Shown here piece after piece: positions 1 through 4,830 of a DNA stretch of 7,460 nucleotides. The DNA is from Patescibacteria group bacterium (lineage in GTDB: Bacteria > Patescibacteriota > Saccharimonadia > Saccharimonadales > CAIOMD01): contig JAUPVN010000006.1 of the NCBI GenBank assembly GCA_030917025.1, forward strand, positions 1-7,460. Reading direction: 5' to 3'. Numbering within the stretch: position 1 is the stretch's first letter; the number at the start of each line of letters is the position of its first letter. The position numbers and the translations under genes are program-made. The notes below the pieces were generated by a model, which was given only the letters and a program-made list of their open reading frames with translations, made no database searches and was not told the origin of the DNA.

Positions 1-140
1 ATAAGCTTAATTTTTGTTTTAGAAGTAACTATTGCATCAAATAACGGAATTGCCGCCCCGCCAGAATATCCAAAAATATACTCTACACCATGCTTCTCTA
101 GTGTTCTAATAATTGCAGTTGCACCATCCATTTTACTCAT
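1..140 (-). CDS. ilvB: Acetolactate synthase large subunit, N-terminal fragment (partial)
   Basis: This is the first 46 codons of a thiamine-diphosphate enzyme, running off the left edge. Seen: the N-terminus carries the pattern DGATAIIRTLEKHGVEYIFG followed by YSGGAAIPLFDA, which matches the start of acetolactate synthase (typically a GA..ILV..L...GV..IFGYPGGA..P.YDAL pattern). A Ser replaces the usual Pro of FGYPGGA. Known for the family: it condenses two pyruvates, or pyruvate with 2-oxobutyrate, as the first common step of Val/Leu/Ile synthesis in the cytoplasm. The ATG at 140..138 overlaps the ridA stop (shared ATGAGTAA) and has its own AAGGAG about 7 nt upstream, inside ridA. The catalytic Glu and the FAD/ThDP domains lie outside the window. 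Another member of the ThDP carboligase/decarboxylase superfamily is possible, but the ridA partner and the Ile/Leu/Val-rich leader upstream favour acetolactate synthase. Confidence 0.8.
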   Translation of the reverse strand, partial: MSKMDGATAIIRTLEKHGVEYIFGYSGGAAIPLFDAIVTSKTKIKL

Positions 141-534
141 TTTGGTCTCCTTTATATGCCACTGCATCAATTTCTATCACAATATCAACATCGCCCCCAA
201 CTCTTGGCAACTCAATAACGGCTACAGTTGCCCGCGCAGGTTTAATATTTTCAAAATAATTAGCATAAACTTCATTCATGGGCGCAAAATATGTCATATC
301 TGAAAGGTAAACTGTAGTTTTAACCAAATTTTCTAAACTAAGATTTTTTGTAGCAAGCACCGCTTTTAAGTTAAGTATTACTTGTTTTGTTTGTGCCCTA
401 ATACCAATAGGAGCTTTTTTACTTACGGGGTCAACCCCAACCTGGCCAGAAACAAAGTATAAATTACCAGCATTTTTTATTGGGCTATAAGGGCCATAAA
501 TCGTGATTTTATTAGATTGTGATCTATTGTTCAT
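133..534 (-). CDS. ridA: RidA family enamine/imine deaminase
   Basis: A 133-residue protein, full length for the RidA/YjgF/YER057c/UK114 family. Family role: hydrolysis of reactive 2-aminoacrylate and 2-iminobutyrate released by PLP enzymes such as threonine dehydratase, which protects PLP enzymes and supports isoleucine synthesis. Seen: GPYSP near the N-terminus (residues 14-18, with the Tyr that lines the pocket), FVSGQVGVDP (27-36), KPARATV (98-104) in which Arg101 corresponds to the carboxylate-binding Arg105 of E. coli RidA, and the terminal VIEIDAVA with Glu121 at the position of the catalytic-site Glu120. The start is well supported: AAGGAG lies 7 nt before the ATG. It is the first full gene after the leader and terminator at 555-686 and overlaps ilvB by 8 nt, so the two are probably translationally coupled. 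The isoleucine-pathway connection fits this context. Confidence 0.93.
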   Translation of the reverse strand: MNNRSQSNKITIYGPYSPIKNAGNLYFVSGQVGVDPVSKKAPIGIRAQTKQVILNLKAVLATKNLSLENLVKTTVYLSDMTYFAPMNEVYANYFENIKPARATVAVIELPRVGGDVDIVIEIDAVAYKGDQNE

Positions 535-554
535 GGTTGTCTCCTTTTAATATT

Positions 555-575
555 AAAAAACCGCTAATTTGCGGT
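555..575 (-). terminator. Intrinsic terminator (attenuator) upstream of ridA
   Basis: Read on the minus strand, ACCGC (575..571), a 6-nt loop AAATTA and GCGGT (564..560) form a 5-bp, mostly G+C stem that runs straight into a T6 tract (560..555). It ends only about 10 nt before the ridA Shine-Dalgarno. There is no room for another ordinary promoter between it and ridA, so full-length ridA mRNA must read through it. That position is what marks it as an attenuator rather than a simple gene-end terminator. Confidence 0.7.
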
Positions 576-577
576 AT

Positions 578-633
578 AAGCTGTGTTGCTATTTGGCCAA
601 TTTTATTTATAAGCGCTAAAAGCAACACAGCTT
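578..633 (-). promoter_or_regulatory. Long inverted repeat in the ridA-ilvB leader RNA
   Basis: Arms 621-633 (agcaacacagctt) and 578-590 (aagctgtgttgct) are perfect 13-bp reverse complements around a 30-nt loop. In the minus-strand RNA this would make a strong stem just before the terminator hairpin. The first arm is inside the leader ORF and shares 3 nt with another self-complementary element, CTTCTTGCAAGAAG at 631-644, so the two hairpins compete at their junction. I infer a role in conditional termination or pausing. I did not find a clear antiterminator pairing with the terminator stem itself. Confidence 0.7.
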
Positions 634-686
634 CTTGCAAGAAGAATGTTAATTGCTACTAGACTTAAAATTGGGCTATTGTTCAT
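603..686 (-). CDS. Ile/Leu/Val-rich leader peptide (putative attenuator peptide)
   Basis: A 27-codon ORF lies between the promoter at 699-727 and ridA. Seen: it starts at ATG 686..684, ends at TAA 605..603, and contains nine Ile/Leu/Val residues, eight of them within residues 6-16 (PILSLVAINILL), followed by ARSCVAFSAYK. Its 3' half encodes the first arm of the 13-bp inverted repeat (633..621). It ends 12 nt before the second arm. Branched-chain-rich leader peptides of this size are the hallmark of ribosome-mediated attenuation of ilv operons in enterobacteria and some other bacteria. No Shine-Dalgarno is visible, and the ATG would be only about 5-6 nt from the predicted transcript start, so translation would have to be nearly leaderless, as seems common in this window. 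The first 11 bases (ATGAACAATAG) are identical to the start of ridA. That translation occurs is inferred. Confidence 0.55.
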   Translation of the reverse strand: MNNSPILSLVAINILLARSCVAFSAYK

Positions 687-698
687 AAGGTTATTTTT

Positions 699-727
699 AG
701 TGTACGATTATGCAACAAACCTGTCAA
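699..727 (-). promoter_or_regulatory. Promoter of the ridA-ilvB leader transcript
   Basis: On the minus strand a perfect TTGACA (-35, 727..722) and TACACT (-10, 704..699, four of six matches to TATAAT) are separated by exactly 17 nt. Transcription is expected to begin near 692, giving a leader of about 155 nt before ridA. The promoter sits directly after the stop of the gene at 740-1315. The rpsP promoter has the same TTGACAGGT beginning. Confidence 0.8.
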
Positions 728-739
728 GAACAATTATAT

Positions 740-1315
740 TTACTCAATAAGAGTAAACCCCCCAATTATAGCTTCTTTTTGTGTTTGCAATTCATCACTC
801 TGATTAGTGTTTTCAAAATATAACACATAAAATATACACGTATGATCAAAATAATACAGCTCTTTTTGCACGTCACCATCTAAAGTTAAAAAAGTAGATT
901 CTTGACCATCTATATCAACTTGCTGTGTATTTTTAATAGTATCATCAGCTATATATAATTCTAAAAGCGCATCAATACTTTTACCATTAATGGGCGTAGC
1001 GGTAATAATAGCTTTTCCTAGGCTAGGAGAATTAACTACATTATGCGAATATGCTATATACTGTCCAACCTCAATAGCTGTGCTACTGCCCGTTGGGGTT
1101 TCACCCTCTACAGTCTGAATAACCACATACTTGCTTGGCAAATCTAATCTAAATTTACCCACAGCTGCCGTAAATACAGTATTTTTATTATTATTTTCCC
1201 AAGTATTATCTAACGAATCATTATTATTATGATCGTTAAATAATATATACGTGCTAAAAGCTATAGCAACGAACAGAAGTGCAATAATTACCATTTTTAT
1301 ATTTAATTTTTTCAT
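740..1315 (-). CDS. Membrane-anchored protein of unknown function
   Basis: A 191-residue protein I do not recognise. Seen: a short Lys-containing N-terminus and a single hydrophobic segment (about residues 8-26, MVIIALLFVAIAFSTYILF) with no signal-peptidase or lipobox site that I can identify. An Asn/Asp-rich linker follows (28-45), then an extracytoplasmic domain rich in beta-type sequence with KFRLDLPSKYVV and, near the end, YYFDHTCIFYVLYF and a closing ..AIIGGFTLIE. The order of a lipid/membrane anchor, a polar linker and a small domain ending in 'IIxxF' resembles PsbP-like or small exported domains seen in many bacteria, but I would not assign a family. There is one Cys. No Shine-Dalgarno precedes the ATG, and an extended -10 sits 7 nt upstream (1323-1331), suggesting a leaderless mRNA. 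It is divergent from the serine hydrolase at 1445, across an extremely AT-rich gap. Confidence 0.75.
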   Translation of the reverse strand: MKKLNIKMVIIALLFVAIAFSTYILFNDHNNNDSLDNTWENNNKNTVFTAAVGKFRLDLPSKYVVIQTVEGETPTGSSTAIEVGQYIAYSHNVVNSPSLGKAIITATPINGKSIDALLELYIADDTIKNTQQVDIDGQESTFLTLDGDVQKELYYFDHTCIFYVLYFENTNQSDELQTQKEAIIGGFTLIE

Positions 1316-1322
1316 ATGTTTT

Positions 1323-1331
1323 AGTATTACA
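1323..1331 (-). promoter_or_regulatory. Extended -10 promoter, predicted leaderless start of 740-1315
   Basis: Minus-strand TGTAATACT (TG-n plus AATACT, four of six matches) ends 7 nt before the ATG at 1315, so transcription would start at or next to the A of the ATG. No -35 element is visible in the A/T runs upstream. The case is weaker than the same geometry at trmD and at 7084. Confidence 0.45.
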
Positions 1332-1402
1332 TTATTTTTTAAAATTTTTAATATTTAAATTTTATAAATATAGCGATTTTGCTAAGGACATTTATGTATT
1401 TC

Positions 1403-1411
1403 TGCTATAAT
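1403..1411 (+). promoter_or_regulatory. Extended -10 promoter of the serine hydrolase gene
   Basis: TGCTATAAT is a perfect extended -10 (TG-n-TATAAT). The predicted transcript start near 1418 leaves about 26 nt before the ATG at 1445 and excludes an upstream TTG start at 1379. A TTGCTA at 1379 is too far away (21 nt) to be a good -35. Confidence 0.65.
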
Positions 1412-1444
1412 TATTATATAAATAAGGGTAAATATAAAGAAGTT

Positions 1445-2287
1445 ATGAACAAAAATTTTCTTGCCGGAGCCTTAATGGGAATATGTCTTATTTTTGCAGG
1501 TATGATTCTTATTTATAATCAACAAAAGGGCTATAGTATTGATATTCCACAGCCCACTAACCAAAAACAGCCCCAGCCATTGCCTTCTTTTAATAAAGAT
1601 CTCTTATTGCAAGATATTAACCTAATTACTAATGATTATCCTGCCCTAGAGACAGGTATTAGTGTCCAATCATACTTAGATAACTTACAAATAAATATTA
1701 ATGCAGATAGTAATTTTGATGCAGCCAGCACCAATAAGCTACCGGTAGCTGTATATGCTCTGCACAAAATAGACCATGGTGAATTATCATTTGATACCAA
1801 CATCTATGGGTTAAGTCTTAAAGAAACTTTAGAATTAATGATAATCCAAAGTGATAATCAGGCGTGGGAAAACTTACTTTCTTATTTTGGTATACAAACT
1901 ATCAAAGAATACCTTGCCCCATTAGGCGTCACATCATTTTATAATAATGATCAAAACATTATAAGCCCACAAGATTCTGCAAAATTACTTCGTTTATCAC
2001 AAAACGGGGTTTTAGGTGAAGACACTGCCGAATATTTGGCTAATATTATGGCTCAAAGCGTAACAGGGCCAGTTACCCTGGCTACAGAATTTGCTAATTC
2101 ACCCAAAAAAACAGGTTGGTTAGATACTAACTATAATTTTGTTGGGATTATTGGCAAAGATAATAAAAAATATTCTATAGCAATATTTACTAAAAATATA
2201 GACGGTTCAGAGTTAGATTACCAAGCTGCCCAGGATTATATAAATAAAGTTTTATTAACAATTAATGCTTCATTAAGCGCGAATTAA
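1445..2287 (+). CDS. Membrane-anchored serine hydrolase, class A beta-lactamase/PBP fold
   Basis: A 280-residue protein from the ATG at 1445; an open frame continues upstream to 1379 but would precede the promoter. Seen: one N-terminal membrane segment (about residues 5-24), a Pro/Gln-rich linker (35-47), then the three signature motifs of penicillin-recognising enzymes in order and spacing: SxxK (Ser95-Thr-Asn-Lys98), SDN (136-138) and KTG (222-224). The region between SDN and KTG is short. NNDQNIISPQDSAKLL (about 167-182) aligns to the stretch just after the omega loop of class A enzymes, and the ExxLN motif with Glu166 is not evident. I infer an extracytoplasmic D,D-peptidase-like or peptidoglycan-interacting hydrolase, rather than an efficient beta-lactamase. 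Only a weak AAAGAAG stands before the ATG. Its 3' end overlaps sodX tail to tail by 26 bp. Confidence 0.85.
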   Translation: MNKNFLAGALMGICLIFAGMILIYNQQKGYSIDIPQPTNQKQPQPLPSFNKDLLLQDINLITNDYPALETGISVQSYLDNLQININADSNFDAASTNKLPVAVYALHKIDHGELSFDTNIYGLSLKETLELMIIQSDNQAWENLLSYFGIQTIKEYLAPLGVTSFYNNDQNIISPQDSAKLLRLSQNGVLGEDTAEYLANIMAQSVTGPVTLATEFANSPKKTGWLDTNYNFVGIIGKDNKKYSIAIFTKNIDGSELDYQAAQDYINKVLLTINASLSAN

Positions 2288-2576
2288 ACCTAGCTACTAT
2301 GTTGGGTACCCAAAATACCACCTTACCTAATACTACGTTACAAGGTACTAGCCCAAAAGTACGACTATCTGTACTTGCCGCTTTGTTGTCGCCAATCAAG
2401 AATACCTTGCCATTTTTTACTAGACCAACTCTTTTAATTATTTCTTTTCCGTTAATATTTGCAATTACTATACTATTAGCATAAATATGCATATGATGGA
2501 TTTTTTTAGCAAAAACAATATCTCCAGGCTTTAAAACTGGTGCCATACTATTACCCACAACGCGGCGCATAAACAT
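2262..2576 (-). CDS. sodX: Nickel superoxide dismutase maturation peptidase (SodX, S26-type)
   Basis: A 104-residue protein of the S24/S26 signal-peptidase-like fold. Seen: GNSMAPVLKPGD (8-19) with the nucleophile Ser10, IIKRV (46-50) with the likely general base Lys48, and GDNKAASTDSRTFG (62-75), the SPase I 'GDN..xSxDSR..G' box. There is no hydrophobic membrane segment, unlike LepB, which fits a cytoplasmic enzyme. Known role of SodX: removal of the N-terminal propeptide of NiSOD so that His1 of the mature enzyme can bind nickel. It follows sodN by 22 nt in the same direction, with AAAGGA about 6 nt before the ATG, which is strong contextual support. Without sodN next door it would be called only an S26 peptidase. 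The end overlaps the convergent gene at 1445-2287, and no terminator is seen. Confidence 0.88.
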   Translation of the reverse strand: MFMRRVVGNSMAPVLKPGDIVFAKKIHHMHIYANSIVIANINGKEIIKRVGLVKNGKVFLIGDNKAASTDSRTFGLVPCNVVLGKVVFWVPNIVARFNSRLMKH

Positions 2577-2598
2577 TTATTGTCCTTTTGTAGTTTAG

Positions 2599-3006
2599 CT
2601 AATTACCACTTTGAACGATTTTAAATAACTCATCTAAAGCCGCAACCCTTTCATTAAGCTCTAGGCAAGCCTCTTTATTAACGGCATGCTTTACAACACT
2701 TGCTTGTTTAGCTACTTGCCATACAATATCATGCAAGCTAGGGTGAGCCGTTAGATGTTCTGGCTTAAAAAAATCACTCCATAAAATATAGGCTTGTTCT
2801 TTTACTTTTTGAGCGTGCTCTTCTTTGGTATTAACCATACGTACAAAATTATTATACTTATTAATGCTATCTAGCTCGCCCAGATCTTCTATTTTTTGAA
2901 CCATTTTTAAACAAGTATCGGCCGAGTGTTTTATTGTATCTGTTTCATAAATTCCACACGGAACATCACAATGTGCATAAACCGGTTTAATAAATCCTTT
3001 AAACAT
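2599..3006 (-). CDS. sodN: Nickel-type superoxide dismutase precursor
   Basis: A 135-residue precursor of the NiSOD family. Seen: an 11-residue propeptide (MFKGFIKPVYA), then the nickel hook HCDVPCGIY (residues 12-20). After cleavage before His12, the mature protein begins H-C-D-x-P-C-G-x-Y, with His1, Cys2 and Cys6 as nickel ligands and Tyr9 in the pocket, as known for Streptomyces NiSOD. The remaining 124 residues are mostly helical, matching the four-helix bundle (about 117 residues in Streptomyces), with WSDFFKPEHLTAHP (76-89) in the central conserved region. Reaction: dismutation of superoxide to O2 and H2O2, in a cytoplasmic homohexamer. The ATG at 3006 has AAGGAGG 8 nt upstream; an earlier out-of-frame ATG lies 5 nt before it. 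sodX follows and would process it. The unit appears to have its own promoter after trmD. Confidence 0.95.
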   Translation of the reverse strand: MFKGFIKPVYAHCDVPCGIYETDTIKHSADTCLKMVQKIEDLGELDSINKYNNFVRMVNTKEEHAQKVKEQAYILWSDFFKPEHLTAHPSLHDIVWQVAKQASVVKHAVNKEACLELNERVAALDELFKIVQSGN

Positions 3007-3031
3007 TTCATTGCCCTCCTTTAATATCTTT

Positions 3032-3037
3032 ATTATA
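3032..3037 (-). promoter_or_regulatory. -10 element of the sodN-sodX unit
   Basis: Minus-strand TATAAT at 3037..3032 is a perfect -10, with a predicted transcript start near 3025, 19 nt before the sodN ATG and just ahead of the AAGGAGG Shine-Dalgarno. I see no good -35 at the right distance. No nickel- or iron-responsive operator could be recognised. Confidence 0.5.
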
Positions 3038-3078
3038 ACCTAAGATGTATAATTTAAAGCACAAACAAATTATTATAA

Positions 3079-3750
3079 TTAGACGTCTAAAGACCGCAAC
3101 TTAGTAATTTTTTGGCTTTGCTCTTTACGCCAATCAGCAATAGCTCCATGATTTCCACTTAACAAAACATTTGGCACTGCTAAATCTTTATATATCTCTG
3201 GGCGAGTGTACTGTGGATATTCTATATCAATATTGTTGCTAAAAGATTCATTTATTGCGCTTGTTTCACCACCTAAAACACCAGGTATAAGCCTTACAAC
3301 ACTGTCTACAACCACCATTGCGGCTATTTCACCGCCCGTTAGAACATAGTTACCAATACATATCTCATCATCCACCAGACTAGTTATACGCTCATCGTAA
3401 CCCTCGTAATGCCCGCAAATAATGATTAGGTCTTGTTTAGCGTCTGAATAGGCTTGAGCCTTATTTTGTGTATACATTTCTCCACGTGGGGTCATTAATA
3501 GAACCTTAGCATTTGGTGATATTTTTTTTGCATGCTCAACTGCAGCAAATAAAGGTTCTGGCTTAAGCACCATGCCGTCTCCACCGCCATAAGGTGTATC
3601 GTCTACTGTTTTACGTTGACCAATGCCAAATTGACGTAAGTCTATTGTATGAAGTTTAGCTAGCTTTTTATCTTGGGCTTTCCATAGCATACTGCCACCA
3701 AAAACCTCTGTAAACATATTACTAAATAGTGTAATTACATAAATATTCAT
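3079..3750 (-). CDS. trmD: tRNA (guanine-37-N1)-methyltransferase
   Basis: A 223-residue SPOUT-family methyltransferase that puts the N1 methyl on G37, next to the anticodon of tRNAs reading CNN (and some GGG-type) codons, using SAM and preventing +1 frameshifts. Seen: PYGGGDGMVLKPEP (53-66), TPRGE (87-91), CGHYEGYDER (112-121), IGNYVLTGGE (132-141, the trefoil-knot SAM site, with Asn where Asp is common) and YTRP (181-184), then VLLSGNHG..WR (195-208). The loop SFSNNIDIEYPQYTRP has one residue more than E. coli SFADGLLDCPHYTRP, and Asn stands where the E. coli Asp169 would be; this loop varies in the family. The gene is slightly short compared with about 245-255 residues, through a trimmed C-terminus. 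No Shine-Dalgarno: TATTAT lies 7 nt before the ATG, so the mRNA is likely leaderless. The usual rplS neighbour is absent. Confidence 0.97.
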   Translation of the reverse strand: MNIYVITLFSNMFTEVFGGSMLWKAQDKKLAKLHTIDLRQFGIGQRKTVDDTPYGGGDGMVLKPEPLFAAVEHAKKISPNAKVLLMTPRGEMYTQNKAQAYSDAKQDLIIICGHYEGYDERITSLVDDEICIGNYVLTGGEIAAMVVVDSVVRLIPGVLGGETSAINESFSNNIDIEYPQYTRPEIYKDLAVPNVLLSGNHGAIADWRKEQSQKITKLRSLDV

Positions 3751-3757
3751 CTGTTAC

Positions 3758-3766
3758 ATAATACCA
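3758..3766 (-). promoter_or_regulatory. Extended -10 promoter, predicted leaderless start of trmD
   Basis: Minus-strand TGGTATTAT (TG-n-TATTAT, five of six matches) is separated from the trmD ATG by exactly 7 nt (GTAACAG). Transcription should begin at the ATG itself, and no ribosome-binding site is present. No clear -35. Confidence 0.6.
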
Positions 3767-3821
3767 CAACAGAAAAACAAATTTTTTGAATATACAATTC
3801 TAAGTATTATATTAATAACAA

Positions 3822-4214
3822 TTAAATATCTAAATCATCTAAATCAGATAATTCTTGGCGTGTTTTGCTTACCACAGAATCATGATCTTTTTGGGCAGTA
3901 ACTTGTGTGTCATCGGCGTCGTCATCACTTGCGCTAGATCTTGTATTGTCGCGTGGGCCAGGGCCACCGGCTGGGTCAATAATTTTAAGATTATAACGAG
4001 CATCGTTTTTGGTGCCAAGAGCTCTTAGCAAACTACGAATGCTCTGTGCCGTTGCGCCTCTTTTACCTATAACTCTGCCAAGATCTTCTGGTGCTACGGT
4101 TAGTTCTAGTAAAACACCTTTTTCGTCTATAGTGCGTACAACTTGCACCGCGTCTGGGTTGCCAACTAATGATTTTACTATATATTCTACAAACTGCTGA
4201 TCTATAGAAGCCAT
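3822..4214 (-). CDS. khpA: KH-domain RNA-binding protein (KhpA/YlqC type) with acidic tail
   Basis: A 130-residue protein. Residues 1-80 are a single bacterial KH domain of the KhpA (YlqC) family, with the GxxG RNA-binding loop as G50-K-R-G53 in GRVIGKRGATAQSIRSLLRAL, and the expected opening ..EYIVKSLVGNPDAVQV. Known family role: a small RNA chaperone, often paired with KhpB (Jag), influencing mRNA stability, cell division and cell size; the gene lies next to rpsP in many bacteria, as here. Seen as unusual: KhpA is normally about 75-80 residues, whereas here a Pro/Gly hinge (81-88) leads to a roughly 45-residue tail rich in Asp and Ser, with DDDADD and ending LSDLDDLDI. The start is supported by AAGGAG 9 nt upstream. 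It has its own promoter, just after the terminator that ends rpsP. Confidence 0.93.
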   Translation of the reverse strand: MASIDQQFVEYIVKSLVGNPDAVQVVRTIDEKGVLLELTVAPEDLGRVIGKRGATAQSIRSLLRALGTKNDARYNLKIIDPAGGPGPRDNTRSSASDDDADDTQVTAQKDHDSVVSKTRQELSDLDDLDI

Positions 4215-4257
4215 TCTGATTTTCTCCTTACTTATTACTTACAATTACTGTATTTAT

Positions 4258-4266
4258 AGTATATCA
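4258..4266 (-). promoter_or_regulatory. Extended -10 promoter of khpA
   Basis: Minus-strand TGATATACT (TG-n-TATACT, five of six matches) begins inside the end of the U-tract of the preceding terminator. A poor -35 (TTACGG, 4286..4281) lies 17 nt upstream, within the terminator loop. The predicted start near 4251 leaves about 37 nt with a good Shine-Dalgarno. The layout would reset expression after rpsP. Confidence 0.55.
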
Positions 4267-4309
4267 AAAAACCACTAATACCGTAATAGCTTTAGACCCA
4301 TTAGTGGTT
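4266..4309 (-). terminator. Intrinsic terminator after rpsP
   Basis: Arms AACCACTAAT (4309..4300 on the minus strand) and ATTAGTGGTT (4279..4270) pair perfectly over 10 bp around a 20-nt loop, and the stem runs straight into a T6 tract (4271..4266). It begins 12 nt after the rpsP stop. Read on the plus strand it lacks a T-run, so it acts only for rpsP. Partial readthrough into khpA is possible because of the large loop. Confidence 0.8.
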
Positions 4310-4321
4310 ATTGATTAAAAT

Positions 4322-4753
4322 TTACTCTTTTGGCGCTTCTGCAACGGTTTCTACAGGCGTTTCAGCTTCTTTAGCCGGTTCTTCTGCAGCTTCTGCCTTT
4401 GGCTCTTCTGCTGGTTCTTCTTTTGCGGCAGGTGCCTCTTTGGGCTGATTTTTACGTAATTTATCGGTATTCTTAATAGCTTTTTTTTGAACAGCCTTTG
4501 TGGTTACCCAACTTGGTAATTTTACGCCTTCTGTTTTAAAAATGGCTACTACTCTTTCAGATGGTTGTGCACCATTATCAAGATATTTTTGAGCTGCTTC
4601 TTTGTTTAAAATAACTTTTTTACTATGTGGATCATAAGACCCTAATTGAGAAATTACTCGGCCACTGGTTGGTGTCCGGCGAGAATCTTGCACTACCATT
4701 CGGTAATGCGCTAAACCTTTGCGCCCTACGCGCTGCATTCTGATTGCTAACAT
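4322..4753 (-). CDS. rpsP: Small ribosomal subunit protein bS16 with Ala/Glu/Pro tail
   Basis: A 143-residue protein. Residues 1-80 are bS16, an assembly protein of the 30S body binding 16S rRNA: MLAIRMQRVGRKGLAHYRMV, VQDSRRTPTSGRVISQLGSYDPHSK and KEAAQKYLDNGAQPSERV are all typical. A basic linker (85-105, KAVQKKAIKNTDKLRKN) leads to an acidic low-complexity tail of about 40 residues built from Ala, Glu and Pro. bS16 is usually 80-90 residues; similar tails occur in several CPR and actinobacterial versions, and this one is probably flexible and exposed to solvent. The start follows family alignment; the Shine-Dalgarno AAGAGG is only 3 nt from the ATG, which is unusually close. It is transcribed from the strong promoter at 4802-4830 and ends at the hairpin 4266-4309, so it can be made alone. 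Confidence 0.96.
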   Translation of the reverse strand: MLAIRMQRVGRKGLAHYRMVVQDSRRTPTSGRVISQLGSYDPHSKKVILNKEAAQKYLDNGAQPSERVVAIFKTEGVKLPSWVTTKAVQKKAIKNTDKLRKNQPKEAPAAKEEPAEEPKAEAAEEPAKEAETPVETVAEAPKE

Positions 4754-4801
4754 ATGCCTCTTACTAACAATTAACGTTTAATATTATTCTTACAGATGCT
4801 T

Positions 4802-4830
4802 ATTGTATCTGTTTTTGTGCTACCTGTCAA
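4802..4830 (-). promoter_or_regulatory. Strong promoter of rpsP, overlapping the 3' end of rnc
   Basis: Minus-strand TTGACA (4830..4825, perfect) and TACAAT (4807..4802, five of six) are separated by exactly 17 nt. The -35 lies in the last codons and stop of rnc. The predicted start near 4795 gives a leader of about 42 nt. This is the best promoter in the window. Confidence 0.85.

Noticed and set aside
555..700. T-box riboswitch in the ridA leader, suggested by the ACCGC-type terminator stem
   Set aside because: The conserved T-box sequence (AGGGTGGNACCGCG type) and a Stem I specifier loop are not present; the translated Ile/Leu/Val-rich ORF explains the region better.
1379..1444. Upstream TTG start adding 22 residues to the serine hydrolase
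   Set aside because: The extended -10 TGCTATAAT at 1403-1411 lies inside this stretch, and the membrane anchor begins just after the ATG at 1445.
2299..2484. Plus-strand ORF of 61 codons
   Set aside because: It is antisense to sodX, has no ribosome-binding site and no recognisable protein features.
2262..2576. Type I signal peptidase (LepB)
   Set aside because: The catalytic motifs are shared, but there is no membrane segment, the protein is only 104 residues, and it sits directly after sodN, which fits SodX.
3038..3078. Hairpin after trmD (ATAATTT with AAATTAT) as a terminator
   Set aside because: The 7-bp stem is entirely A/T and has no following U-tract on the minus strand.
4009..4200. 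Plus-strand ORF of 63 codons
   Set aside because: It is the opposite-strand shadow of the khpA KH domain.
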